Position numbers and translations under genes: made by a program | In this document: positions 47,406 to 55,379 of the stretch, piece by piece | Position numbering within the stretch: the stretch's first letter is position 1 | Layout of the letters: each line of letters starts with the position of its first letter | Assembly (NCBI GenBank): GCA_021613335.1 | Contig: JAJTWR010000431.1 | Coordinates: forward strand, 1,302,001-1,366,000 | Direction of reading: 5' to 3' | Length of the DNA: 64,000 bases | DNA from: Whitmania pigra | Lineage: Eukaryota > Annelida > Clitellata > Hirudinida > Haemopidae | Notes under the pieces: generated by a model | Seen by the model: the letters and a program-made list of their open reading frames with translations, nothing else | The model's database searches: none | Told to the model about the DNA's origin: nothing

Positions 47406-48283
47406 CGCCGAGAACTCCGCGAGGTGATGAAGCGCAGGAGCACCGCGTCGAGGGGTTCATCGGTGCGGACCAACTCATACTGGCAATTGGCGCGCGCGCA
47501 GGTCTCCTTCGTCGTCGCAAGAAAGGCGTTCAGCTCCTCCAAGTAGGACTCGCGCAGCTCGCGCGCGTTCACTTCCATGCGCCGCGCGTCTTCCAGCGAA
47601 AGAAAGAGCGTCGGGTCGTCCCAGGGGAAGGTGAGTTCCGCCGGGTCGAGGATATGGAAAACAACGAGGTCGTGTCGCCGAGCGCGCAGGGCAACGAGGC
47701 GCGCGAGGGCGCCTTCATCTTCGTCGAAGAGATCCGAGAAGACGCAGACGAGGCTGCGGCGATGCAATTTCTCGGCGAGCTCGTGCGCTACTGAGGTGAG
47801 TTTCTGACCTTCGGCCCCTTCCACGCGCTCAAGCTCGCTGATGAGCAGCGAGAGGTGGTTGCCGGTGGAGCGTGGGGGAAATTCTCGCGAGGTGCCTTCG
47901 GAGAGGAGGGTGAGCCCCACGGCGTCTCGCTGCCGGGTGAGGATATAGGCGAGGGTAGCGGCGAGGGTTTTTGCGACTTCGAGTTTACTCATCGCGACGC
48001 TGGAGAAGCGCATGGAGCCCGAGGCGTCGACCACCAAGTTCGCGCGCAAGCTCGTCTCGTGATCGAAGCGTTTGATGTAATTTCGATCAAACTTGCCGAA
48101 GGCCTTCCAGTCGAGGTGCCGCAGGTCATCGCCGGGCGAGTACTCCTTGTGCTCGGCGAACTCGACGCTCTGACCGTGGTGCGGCGACTGGTGGAGTCCG
48201 GAGAGGACGCCCTCCATGAGCGCGCGCGCACGGAGCTTCAAGCTCCCGAGGCGTCCGAGTGTTGCGGCGTTCAAGGTCGACAT
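47402..48283 (-). CDS. DUF58 domain protein (VWA-like)
   Basis: A 293-residue cytoplasmic protein with the DUF58 signature VEFAEHKEYSPGDDLRHLDWKAFGK near residues 40-65. An intact MIDAS-type VVDASGSMRF follows near 85, then FSDLFDEDEGAL and the conserved C-terminal half. DUF58 proteins act with MoxR ATPases and BatA-like proteins in poorly understood envelope or complex-assembly functions. The ATG at 48283 lies 7 bases after the phosphatase stop with a GAGAG site; the open frame extends further upstream without support. Confidence 0.9.
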   Translation of the reverse strand: MSTLNAATLGRLGSLKLRARALMEGVLSGLHQSPHHGQSVEFAEHKEYSPGDDLRHLDWKAFGKFDRNYIKRFDHETSLRANLVVDASGSMRFSSVAMSKLEVAKTLAATLAYILTRQRDAVGLTLLSEGTSREFPPRSTGNHLSLLISELERVEGAEGQKLTSVAHELAEKLHRRSLVCVFSDLFDEDEGALARLVALRARRHDLVVFHILDPAELTFPWDDPTLFLSLEDARRMEVNARELRESYLEELNAFLATTKETCARANCQYELVRTDEPLDAVLLRFITSRSSRR

Positions 48284-48290
48284 GTCGCTC

Positions 48291-49634
48291 TCAGGTGCGG
48301 CGGAAGCTCCTCGTGAAGAGGACCGCGCCGTGCTGGTCAAAATAGGTGCCGGTGAACGTGTCCTTGTCGATGACCACGTAGAGGAATCCCGGGACCGCCG
48401 CGTGCCAATGTATCGGAATCCGCGGTGGGTCTCGGACGCGGGTAGGGCTCGCGCCGCCGCCGGAGATAAGGAGCTCGGTGCGGTGCGGGGTATTGCCGCA
48501 GCCCTCCGAGAGCCATTCGAGGATGTGGTCATGGCCGGCGAGATACACGTCGGCCTTTCCGCAGACCTCGTCGTCGAGGAACGCCTTCACTCCACGGCCA
48601 TTCGCGATGGGCGTGAGCGTGGGCACGCCGTCGTAGGCACCGGCGACGCCGTGGGGTCCATTCGAGGCGTAGTTGTGGTGGCCGAAAGCGATTTTCCAGG
48701 GGGCGGTGGAAGCGGCGAACCAGGCGCGGAAATTGCGGCGAATGTCTTGGTCGCGCTCGAAGAAGGAACTGTTGGTGTCGGCGGCGAAGAACTCCACGTC
48801 GCCGTAGCGAAAGCGGTAGTGGCTCGCGGGCATGCGCCACTTTGGGTTGACGTGGCTGTAGGCAATTTGCACGGCGGCGCGGCGTCCGTCGCTGCTCGCT
48901 GGGCCGTAGTCGTGGTTTCCGAGCACGGCATAGAAGGGTGCGGACACCGAAGCGTAAGGCTCGACGAAGGCGCTCTGCCACTGCGGGTCGGACGTTGAGG
49001 TGACACCGATGGGGTAGAAGTTGTCTCCGAGGAGCAGCACGAAGTCGCAGCCTGCTGCTGCGCATTGCCGCCCGATGGCTTCGCCCACGGTCCGCTGGGT
49101 GGGCGTGCCTTTTCCGGTATCGCCGACCGCGACGAAGCGAACGGGCCCGGTATGTGCCGAGGGCGCGACCGTGTTCTGTTGGTATATTGAATGTACTTCG
49201 TACGGAGCGGTGAGACCTTGAAGGCCAAGGCCGTGCAGCACAATGCTCGCGAGGGCGAGCAAGAAGTAGGGCGTCATCGCTGCCGAGGCGGCGTAGTCTT
49301 TGGCGAGGCGTTGCCCGACGAACAAGATGCCGATGGTGATCGCCGCCAAGATGGAGCCACGCTCGGAGAGGAGCGGGTAGCGGTACACGTACGTGAGCAC
49401 GGTGCCGATAGCGCAGAGAAACCCAACTGCGACTTCCAGTGCGGTGATGCACAGGAGCAGGAGTGGGGTGATGCGCCGAACGGGCGTGACGGCGAAGTAC
49501 TGCTGAAAGTACTGCCGGTTGCTCGCGAAGTTGACAACTTTGTCGAACCCCGACTGGAGAAACAAAAACGCGAGGTATGCGCTCGTGAGCAATTGTAGAA
49601 TGCTCAAGGAGCGAGGGTTACCGAGGAAGTCCAT
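48291..49634 (-). CDS. DoxX-family membrane domain fused to purple-acid-phosphatase-like domain
   Basis: A 447-residue single chain. Residues 1-137 are a DoxX/DoxD-like four-helix membrane unit (QLLTSAYLAFLFLQSGFDKV; ALEVAVGFLCAIGTVL). From about 165 a metallophosphatase domain follows with GDTG (171), GDNFYP (203), GNHDYG (239), FGHHNYASNGPHG and GHDHILEWL, all ligands intact and closest to the TRAP/ACP5 type. I do not know of this fusion. Four helices would put both ends on the same side of the membrane. It lies 3 bases after HPr and before DUF58, in one minus-strand run. Confidence 0.85.
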   Translation of the reverse strand: MDFLGNPRSLSILQLLTSAYLAFLFLQSGFDKVVNFASNRQYFQQYFAVTPVRRITPLLLLCITALEVAVGFLCAIGTVLTYVYRYPLLSERGSILAAITIGILFVGQRLAKDYAASAAMTPYFLLALASIVLHGLGLQGLTAPYEVHSIYQQNTVAPSAHTGPVRFVAVGDTGKGTPTQRTVGEAIGRQCAAAGCDFVLLLGDNFYPIGVTSTSDPQWQSAFVEPYASVSAPFYAVLGNHDYGPASSDGRRAAVQIAYSHVNPKWRMPASHYRFRYGDVEFFAADTNSSFFERDQDIRRNFRAWFAASTAPWKIAFGHHNYASNGPHGVAGAYDGVPTLTPIANGRGVKAFLDDEVCGKADVYLAGHDHILEWLSEGCGNTPHRTELLISGGGASPTRVRDPPRIPIHWHAAVPGFLYVVIDKDTFTGTYFDQHGAVLFTRSFRRT

Positions 49635-49637
49635 CCG

Positions 49638-49913
49638 TTAGCTCGCTTCACCGAAGCGATTATTGACCAGCGCTTGGACGTCGCGCAGGCAATCGGCGGC
49701 CTTTTCCCCTTTGCAGATGAGCTTCACGACCGTCCCTTGTGCAGCCGCCAGCATGAGCACTCCCATGATGGATTTGCCGTTGACCGTTTGTCCCTCGCTC
49801 TCCAAGAAAACTTCGCACGGGTAGCGGTTCGCAATTTTGACCAGTTGCGCCGCCGCGCGAGCATGGAGACCAAGAGAGTTGATGATGTTGAGATTGCCTT
49901 CGACTTGCTCCAC
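49638..49913 (-). CDS. HPr-like phosphocarrier protein
   Basis: A 91-residue HPr protein starting at GTG 49913, which has a strong GGAGGA ribosome site 4 bases upstream. The longer frame to 50039 has no such site and overlaps a plus-strand gene. The active-site His17 lies in NSLGLHARAAAQL and the regulatory Ser48 in NGKSIMGVLML, both conserved. No enzyme I, EIIA or HPr kinase gene is in the window, so it may serve a regulatory (PTS-Ntr-like) system encoded elsewhere. Confidence 0.92.
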   Translation of the reverse strand: MEQVEGNLNIINSLGLHARAAAQLVKIANRYPCEVFLESEGQTVNGKSIMGVLMLAAAQGTVVKLICKGEKAADCLRDVQALVNNRFGEAS

Positions 49914-50009
49914 GCAGTCCTCCAGGAAATTCCCTTCACATACCACGCCGGGTGGACAAGTCGTTCGGGGCGATTGCGCGATACCCGGAAAATGGGCGAA
50001 GAGACAGGC

Positions 50010-50729
50010 ATGCGACTGTACGCGCTTGGAGACACCCACTTATCTTTCGTCGGCGGGAAGACCATGGATCGCTTCGGCTGGCATGGGCACCCGGAGCCGC
50101 TCCGCAGAGCTTGGGACGCACAAGTTGCACCGGATGACGTGGTGTTGCTGGTCGGCGACCTGAGCTGGGCCTCGCGCCTTGATGCGGCTGCGCCGGACCT
50201 CTCTTGGCTCAACGCTCGCCCCGGGCAAAAAGTGCTCCTCAAGGGAAACCACGACCACTGGTGGCCGGGCAGCGGGCCGAAGCTCGCGAGCCTGTTGGAG
50301 AGCTACCCGAGCTTCGTCGGCGCGGTGCAGGGGAGCGCGGTCTCCGTCGGCCCTTGGATTATCGCCGGCGGGCGACTCACCGATACCGAGGAGACGCCGT
50401 ATGCTCCTCATTCGAAGGAGTTGAACCAAGAGAGCATTGCCCGAGAGTTGCGGCGCCTGGAGGCGTCCATCGCCGACGCGCGTACACGCGAAAAACCTGG
50501 GCAGCGACGGGTGGCCATCACCCACTATCCGGCCTTGTACGTGGAGGGCCGCCCGAGCGTGTTTTCACGTGCCATCGAGGCGTGGGAGCCGCTGTTCTGC
50601 GCTTACGGACATCTGCATGGTGATTCCATACCGTTGGGATTCACCGGCATGCGCGGGCCCACCAAATACGTGCTCGCCTCCTGCGATGCCGCCGGATTCA
50701 CCCCGGTGCTGCTCGACAAGGTCGGCTAG
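50010..50729 (+). CDS. calcineurin-like metallophosphoesterase
   Basis: A 239-residue cytoplasmic metallophosphoesterase with the full motif set: GDTHLSF (residues 7-13), VGDLSWAS, KGNHDHWW, THYPALY and YGHLHGDS. Its compact size and the KGNHDHWW block fit the YkuE/serine-threonine-phosphatase-like bacterial group. ATG 50010 begins right at the first strand; ATG 49992 is an alternative. It is divergent to HPr and 40 bases before mnmE. The natural phosphoester is unknown. Confidence 0.9.
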   Translation: MRLYALGDTHLSFVGGKTMDRFGWHGHPEPLRRAWDAQVAPDDVVLLVGDLSWASRLDAAAPDLSWLNARPGQKVLLKGNHDHWWPGSGPKLASLLESYPSFVGAVQGSAVSVGPWIIAGGRLTDTEETPYAPHSKELNQESIARELRRLEASIADARTREKPGQRRVAITHYPALYVEGRPSVFSRAIEAWEPLFCAYGHLHGDSIPLGFTGMRGPTKYVLASCDAAGFTPVLLDKVG

Positions 50730-50769
50730 CAGCGGCCACGACGCAGCGGTCGATGCTATGCGAGGACCC

Positions 50770-52068
50770 ATGCACGGTACAATCGCCGCTATCGCTACTC
50801 CTCCTGGGACCGGCGGTGTTGGCATTCTCCGCCTGTCGGGGCCGCGGGCGCTCGCGGCAGCGGCGCGGGTCTGCGCAGACGCCGTGGCGACGGCGTCGCC
50901 GCGGGTGGCCACCAGGGCGCATTTTCAAGCCGAGGGGCGCCTCGTCGACGATGGATTGGTACTCGTCTTCCCGGCGCCGCGCTCATTCACCGGGGAGACC
51001 GTCGTCGAGTTGCACAGCCACGGCTCCATGGTAGCGCTGCAGCTCCTCCTCGCCGAGGTGCTGCGGGAGGAGGGCGTCCGTTTAGCTGAGCCCGGTGAGT
51101 TCACCCGCCGGGCGCTCATGAACGGGAAGGTCGACTTGCTGGGAGCGGAGGCCGTCGCCGATCTCATCGGTGCCGAGAACGCAGCCCAGGTCCACGCGGC
51201 GGCGGCGCAGCTCGCCGGGGAACTCACCCAGCGTCTCGCCCAGGTGCGGGGTCGGGTGCTGGACGCGCGGGCGCATGCGGAAGGGCTCTTGGAGTTCCCA
51301 GAAGAGGCGGGCGAGGAAAACGAAGCGTTCACCCGATTGCTCGCCGACGCTGCCCAGGCCCTGACGGCGCTCCTCGCCGATGCGGAGCGGGGGGTGCTCT
51401 TGCGGCGCGGAGCCCGGGTGGTGTTGTACGGGCCGCCGAACGCCGGAAAGTCGACCTTGTTCAATGCCCTCGTCGGCGCCGAACGCGCCATCGTCGATGC
51501 CACCCCCGGCACCACCCGGGACTCGCTCGAAGCCCCCATCACCTTGGGCACATTGCCGGTGGTGCTGGTGGACACCGCGGGGTTGCGTGAGGGCGGAGAG
51601 GCTGTCGAAGCGAAAGGCATGCGGCGCACCCGGGAGGCTCTGGCCGGGGCCGCCCTCGGCGTGCTGGTCATTCCCCCGGAGGCCACTCCCGCAGACCTCG
51701 CCGCCTGGCGCGCCGAGTTTCCGGAGGAGCGCCGCATAGAGGTCGCTGGAAAGAGCGACCTCCTGCCAGAGCCTCCGGCGAATGGGGTCTCCGGCGAGAC
51801 GGGGCAGGGTGTGGCGCAGCTTCGGGAGCTGCTCCGGGAGCGCCTCGGCGGCGCAGCGGAAGCAGCCCTCGTGACCAACGAACGCCATCTCGCGTCGCTG
51901 CGGCGGGCCGCCGAGGCTTGCAGCCGTGCGCAGGGCGGGGCGCTCCCGCTCGAGCTCGTGGCTGCGGAGCTCGGCTTCGCCGCTGCGGCCTTGGGCGAGC
52001 TCACCGGCGAAAACGTGACCCAGGAGCTCATCGACGCCATCTTCTCCCGCTTCTGCATCGGGAAATGA
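50770..52068 (+). CDS. mnmE: tRNA modification GTPase MnmE with altered G4 motif
   Basis: A 432-residue GTPase that, with MnmG, makes the 5-carboxymethylaminomethyl group of wobble uridine 34. The N-terminal formyl-THF domain starts TIAAIATPPGTGGVGILRLSG. The G domain shows GPPNAGKS near 220 and DTAGLR near 267, and the chain ends in the essential FCIGK. The G4 guanine-specificity motif NKxD reads GKSD near 326-329, so the Asn is replaced by Gly. The ATG at 50770 has GAGGA upstream; 50758 is an alternative. Confidence 0.93.
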   Translation: MHGTIAAIATPPGTGGVGILRLSGPRALAAAARVCADAVATASPRVATRAHFQAEGRLVDDGLVLVFPAPRSFTGETVVELHSHGSMVALQLLLAEVLREEGVRLAEPGEFTRRALMNGKVDLLGAEAVADLIGAENAAQVHAAAAQLAGELTQRLAQVRGRVLDARAHAEGLLEFPEEAGEENEAFTRLLADAAQALTALLADAERGVLLRRGARVVLYGPPNAGKSTLFNALVGAERAIVDATPGTTRDSLEAPITLGTLPVVLVDTAGLREGGEAVEAKGMRRTREALAGAALGVLVIPPEATPADLAAWRAEFPEERRIEVAGKSDLLPEPPANGVSGETGQGVAQLRELLRERLGGAAEAALVTNERHLASLRRAAEACSRAQGGALPLELVAAELGFAAAALGELTGENVTQELIDAIFSRFCIGK

Positions 52069-52072
52069 TGGC

Positions 52073-52088
52073 TGTTCCACGTGGAACA
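52073..52088. promoter_or_regulatory. parS site 1
   Basis: TGTTCCACGTGGAACA is a perfect 16-bp palindrome matching the universal ParB-binding parS consensus (TGTTNCACGTGAAACA) apart from one symmetric change. It lies 5 bases after the mnmE stop codon. Confidence 0.92.
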
Positions 52089-52122
52089 CGGTCGCCGGGC
52101 TCGGCACGAGCGGACTTCCGGG

Positions 52123-52138
52123 CGTTCCACGTGAAACA
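52123..52138. promoter_or_regulatory. parS site 2
   Basis: CGTTCCACGTGAAACA differs from the canonical parS sequence only at the first base. Confidence 0.92.
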
Positions 52139-52173
52139 TGTTTCCCCGGTTGGGCTGGAGGCGGCCGGAATGA

Positions 52174-52295
52174 GCCATCAAGAGTCCCCGCGAACCAGGG
52201 CTGCCCAGGCGGGGCGAGGACACCCGGCCTCCTGTTCCCAATGGCCCACGGTCGCCGGTGGGAGCATCGGGAGAGGCTCTGTTCCACGTGAAACG
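52174..52295 (+). repeat. direct repeat copy A, ending in a parS site
   Basis: A 122-base unit starting GCCATCAAGAGTCCCCGCG and ending in parS site 3. It recurs almost unchanged 306 bases downstream, with one base missing near the middle and one substitution in the parS core. This is evidence of a recent local duplication that multiplied parS sites. Confidence 0.92.
52280..52295. promoter_or_regulatory. parS site 3
   Basis: TGTTCCACGTGAAACG differs from the canonical parS sequence only at the last base. It forms the end of direct repeat copy A. Confidence 0.92.
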
Positions 52296-52338
52296 AGAAT
52301 TCCCAGCTGGGCCGTAGGCCGCCGGAACACGCCACCGC

Positions 52339-52354
52339 CGTTCCACGTGGAACG
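52339..52354. promoter_or_regulatory. parS site 4
   Basis: CGTTCCACGTGGAACG is a perfect palindrome with the intact TTCCACGTGGAA core. Confidence 0.9.
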
Positions 52355-52479
52355 CAACTGCTGGGCCGGCCGATGCTCCCCACCCACGGGAAACTCGACT
52401 GCCCGGTGGGACCGGGCGCGGCCGGAACACGCCCCCGCAATCCACCGCGAAACACGACCTTCAGGATCGGTTGGCTAAG

Positions 52480-52600
52480 GCCATCAAGAGTCCCCGCGAA
52501 CCAGGGCTGCCCGGCGGGGCGAGGACACCCGGCCTCCTGTTCCCAATGGCCCACGGTCGCCGGTGGGAGCATCGGGAGAGGCTCTGTTCCACATGAAACG
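52480..52600 (+). repeat. direct repeat copy B, ending in a variant parS site
   Basis: The second copy of the unit at 52174-52295, 121 bases long. The parS at its end carries a G-to-A change in the core. The near identity of two non-coding stretches suggests recent duplication or ongoing gene conversion. Confidence 0.92.
52585..52600. promoter_or_regulatory. parS site 5 (variant core)
   Basis: TGTTCCACATGAAACG is parS-like with CACATG in place of CACGTG at the centre; ParB affinity may be reduced. Confidence 0.75.
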
Positions 52601-52634
52601 CGGATGGTGAACTCGGTCGGTCGCTCCTCCGAAC

Positions 52635-52650
52635 AGTTCCACGTGGAACA
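52635..52650. promoter_or_regulatory. parS site 6
   Basis: AGTTCCACGTGGAACA retains the full GTTCCACGTGGAAC palindrome, 42 bases before the mnmG start. Confidence 0.9.
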
Positions 52651-52691
52651 GCCGCTTACCTGCCGGAGCTGAACCGGCTAGAAGCCTCCCG

Positions 52692-54509
52692 ATGGAACGG
52701 TTTGATGCGATCATCGTCGGGCTCGGCCACGCTGGGGTGGAGGCGGCACTCGCCTGCGCTCGCCTGGGGCTTGCGACCGCCGGGGTCACCCTCCGGCGCG
52801 AGGGCATCGCCGCCATGAGCTGCAATCCCTCCATCGGCGGCACCGCCAAGGGCCACATGGTCCGGGAGCTGGACGCCCTCGGCGGGGAGATGGGCCGCGC
52901 CGCTGACCGAACCGCGGTGCACGTCATCACCCTCAACTCCTCCCGGGGCTCGGCGGTGCAGGCGACCCGCGCGCTCTGCGAACGGGAACTCTACGCCTCC
53001 ACCATGCGGGAGACGCTGGAGGCGACTCCGGGGCTACGCATCCTCGAAGGCGAAGTGGTGGACTTGCTGGCGACTGACGGCGAACGGCCAGCGGTGTCGG
53101 GCGTGGTCTTGGCCGACGGGCGCACCCTGCTCGCGAAGCTCGTCGTTCTGACGACCGGGACCTTCCTGCGGGCGGTGATGCACACCGGCGCCGAACAAGC
53201 CGCTGGCGGGCGGGTAGGGGAGCAGTCCGCAGAAGGGCTCTCAGTGGCGCTGCGGAGGCTCGGCTTTGAGCTGCGTCGCTTCAAGACCGGTACCCCGGCG
53301 CGGCTCCTGCGCGACAGCATTGACTGGGGGGCCTGCGTCCGCCAACCGAGCGAGGCATCCCCGCGGCCGTTCTCCTTGCGCACGCCGCCCACGCCGTTTC
53401 CCCAAAGGCCGACGCTCGACTGTTTCATCACCCACACCAATCCCGGCACCCACAAACTCTTGGAAGACAACCTCGCCCACTCGCCGCTGTTCTCCGGCCG
53501 CATTGTTGGTCGGGGGCCGCGCTATTGCCCTTCCATCGAGGACAAGGTGGTGCGCTTTGCTGGGCGCGAGCGCCATACGGTGTTTCTCCAACCAGAAGGG
53601 GCGACCTCGCCGCTCGTCTATCCGGCCGGTTTGTCGACCAGCATGCCGCCCTTCGTGCAGGAGGTATTTCTGCGCAGCATCCGTGGCCTCGAAAAAGTGG
53701 AGATCGCGCGGTTCGGTTACGCGGTGGAGTACGACTACGCCCCGCCAACCCAGCTCTTGCCCACGCTCGAAGCGAAGGCCGTGTCCGGGCTCTTCTTTGC
53801 GGGTCAGCTCAATGGAACCTCCGGGTATGAAGAGGCCGCTTTCCAAGGTCTGTGGGCGGGCATCAATGCCGTGCGCAGCCTGCGCGGGGAGTCGCCTTTT
53901 CACCTGACCCGCGCCGAAGCGCACGGGGCGGTCCTCATCGACGAGCTCGTGCACCGCGGGGTGGATGAGCCATTTCGCATGCTCACAAGTCGCTCCGAAC
54001 ATCGGCTGCGGCTTCGCGAAGGCAACGCGGAATTTCGCCTGCGAGCGCACGGTCACCGGGTGGGGCTCGTGACGGCGGAAGAGCTTCAGGCCACCGAAGC
54101 GCGGGCCGCGCTCATCGCCGAGGAGCGCTCGCGCCTGCGCGCGCGAGGCTTGGAGGCGCGCCTGCGGCAGCACGCGGTGCACTACCAAGATCTCGCGCTC
54201 GCCGACCCTCCGCTGCCGCCGGAACTCGCGCAAGAGCTGGAAGTCGAAGTGAAATACGAAGGCTACGTGCGCGCCGCCGACGTCGCCTTTGAGCGCGCGA
54301 GCGATGCGCACGACGAGCTGCCCATCCCGCTCTCGTTAGATTTTCGGGGCGTCGAGGGACTGTCGAGCGAACTGAAAGAGAAGCTCTCGCGCCTGCGTCC
54401 GACCTCCCTTGGGGAGCTGCGCAAAGTCCAAGGACTCACGCCGCCAGCACTTCTCGTGGTGCTGCTCGCACTGAAGAAAAGTCCTCTGAGGAGCGCCGAT
54501 GGCTGTTGA
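52692..54509 (+). CDS. mnmG: tRNA uridine-5-carboxymethylaminomethyl(34) synthesis enzyme MnmG
   Basis: A 605-residue FAD-dependent partner of MnmE. The Rossmann motif is VGLGHAGVEAALACARLG at about residues 9-26, followed by SCNPSIGGTAKGHMVRELDALGG. The middle contains CPSIEDKVVRFAGRERH and GLFFAGQLNGTSGYEEAA, and the C-terminal tRNA-binding domain ends KVQGLTPPALLVVLLAL. The usual GGGHAGCEAA block reads GLGHAGVEAA, keeping the GxGxxG pattern but losing the common Cys. Located after the parS cluster, as in other origin-proximal blocks. Confidence 0.96.
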   Translation: MERFDAIIVGLGHAGVEAALACARLGLATAGVTLRREGIAAMSCNPSIGGTAKGHMVRELDALGGEMGRAADRTAVHVITLNSSRGSAVQATRALCERELYASTMRETLEATPGLRILEGEVVDLLATDGERPAVSGVVLADGRTLLAKLVVLTTGTFLRAVMHTGAEQAAGGRVGEQSAEGLSVALRRLGFELRRFKTGTPARLLRDSIDWGACVRQPSEASPRPFSLRTPPTPFPQRPTLDCFITHTNPGTHKLLEDNLAHSPLFSGRIVGRGPRYCPSIEDKVVRFAGRERHTVFLQPEGATSPLVYPAGLSTSMPPFVQEVFLRSIRGLEKVEIARFGYAVEYDYAPPTQLLPTLEAKAVSGLFFAGQLNGTSGYEEAAFQGLWAGINAVRSLRGESPFHLTRAEAHGAVLIDELVHRGVDEPFRMLTSRSEHRLRLREGNAEFRLRAHGHRVGLVTAEELQATEARAALIAEERSRLRARGLEARLRQHAVHYQDLALADPPLPPELAQELEVEVKYEGYVRAADVAFERASDAHDELPIPLSLDFRGVEGLSSELKEKLSRLRPTSLGELRKVQGLTPPALLVVLLALKKSPLRSADGC

Positions 54510-54647
54510 AATCCCTGTGGGAAGTTCGGATTCCTGTGGGAAACTTTATCGGTCCAGGTGTACGAGACGCACCCATTTCCCCATGTTGATATCGTGTTGA
54601 AAACCTTCCAAAGTTGGGGAAATTCGCAAAATTATCAATAATTTCGA
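54510..54647. other. spacer with DnaA-box-like repeats, possible oriC element
   Basis: This 138-base, AT-richer spacer holds a repeated CCTGTGGGAA. It also has five sequences within one or two mismatches of a DnaA box: TGTGGGAAG 54516, TGTGGGAAA 54535, TGTTGATAT 54584, TGTTGAAAA 54595 and TTATCAATA 54633. Adjacent AT-rich text could serve as an unwinding element. None of the boxes is perfect, so the origin call is tentative. Confidence 0.35.
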
Positions 54648-55331
54648 ATGTTTGAGAGCCAGGTGCTGATAAACGAGGTTGTGGAGAGATCCCTTGGGGA
54701 ACTCCTCCGGGAGCGCGCTCCCGCAGAATTCGCGCCTCCGGGCCCCGAGGGACAAAAATCGCTCGGGATACTGGGAACTCTTCTCCTACGCTGGAATGCT
54801 CGGATGAACCTCATCGGCCCCTGCGCGCCTGAGGAACTCGCCGAAAAGCACTATGTTGACGCACTGGAAGCCGCTGCGGAGCTTCAGGATTCTCCAACGC
54901 TCGTGGACCTCGGCGCCGGCGCTGGCCTTCCCGGTTTGCCGCTTGCGGCGCTGCTCCCGACGTTGAAGGTGACCCTCGTCGATTCGGTCGAGAAGAAGGT
55001 CGCGTTCATGAAAAACGCAGTGCTGCAAATGGGGCTTACAGAACGAGCGACGGTCGTCCGCGCTCGGCTCACCGGTGCACCAGTCGTCGAGGGCGTGCCG
55101 CGCGCCTCCGCAGTCTCGTCGCGCGCCTTTCGCGAGCCCTCCGAATACTTGCAGCTCGCGCAGCACTACGTGCTCCCCGAGGGACTAGTGTTGGCGTTCC
55201 TAGGACGCATTCCGGAGGAGCGCGCACTTGTCGACTGGGGAGAGCGAGCCGGTCTGCGCTACAGCCATGTGCGTCGGTACGCGCTGCCCACGTCGGGCGC
55301 TCTTCGCGGGCTTGCGGTCTATCGCGCGTGA
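54648..55331 (+). CDS. rsmG: 16S rRNA (guanine527-N7)-methyltransferase RsmG
   Basis: A 227-residue SAM-dependent methyltransferase that modifies G527 of 16S rRNA. The N-terminal helix-rich lead with LLLRWNARMNLIG is followed by HYVDALEA, the SAM motif VDLGAGAGLPGLPLA near residues 85-99, and VDSVEKKVAFMKNAVLQMGL. Full length. It continues the mnmE-mnmG-rsmG-parA-parB order common near replication origins. Confidence 0.95.
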   Translation: MFESQVLINEVVERSLGELLRERAPAEFAPPGPEGQKSLGILGTLLLRWNARMNLIGPCAPEELAEKHYVDALEAAAELQDSPTLVDLGAGAGLPGLPLAALLPTLKVTLVDSVEKKVAFMKNAVLQMGLTERATVVRARLTGAPVVEGVPRASAVSSRAFREPSEYLQLAQHYVLPEGLVLAFLGRIPEERALVDWGERAGLRYSHVRRYALPTSGALRGLAVYRA

Positions 55332-55379
55332 CACTCTCGAAATCCCTGTAGCGTCGGCGCGGCGTGGTATGGGTACCCC

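Noticed and set aside
52439..52454. Possible seventh parS (ATCCACCGCGAAAC)
   Set aside because: Contains an extra base and a broken palindrome centre; at best a decayed site.
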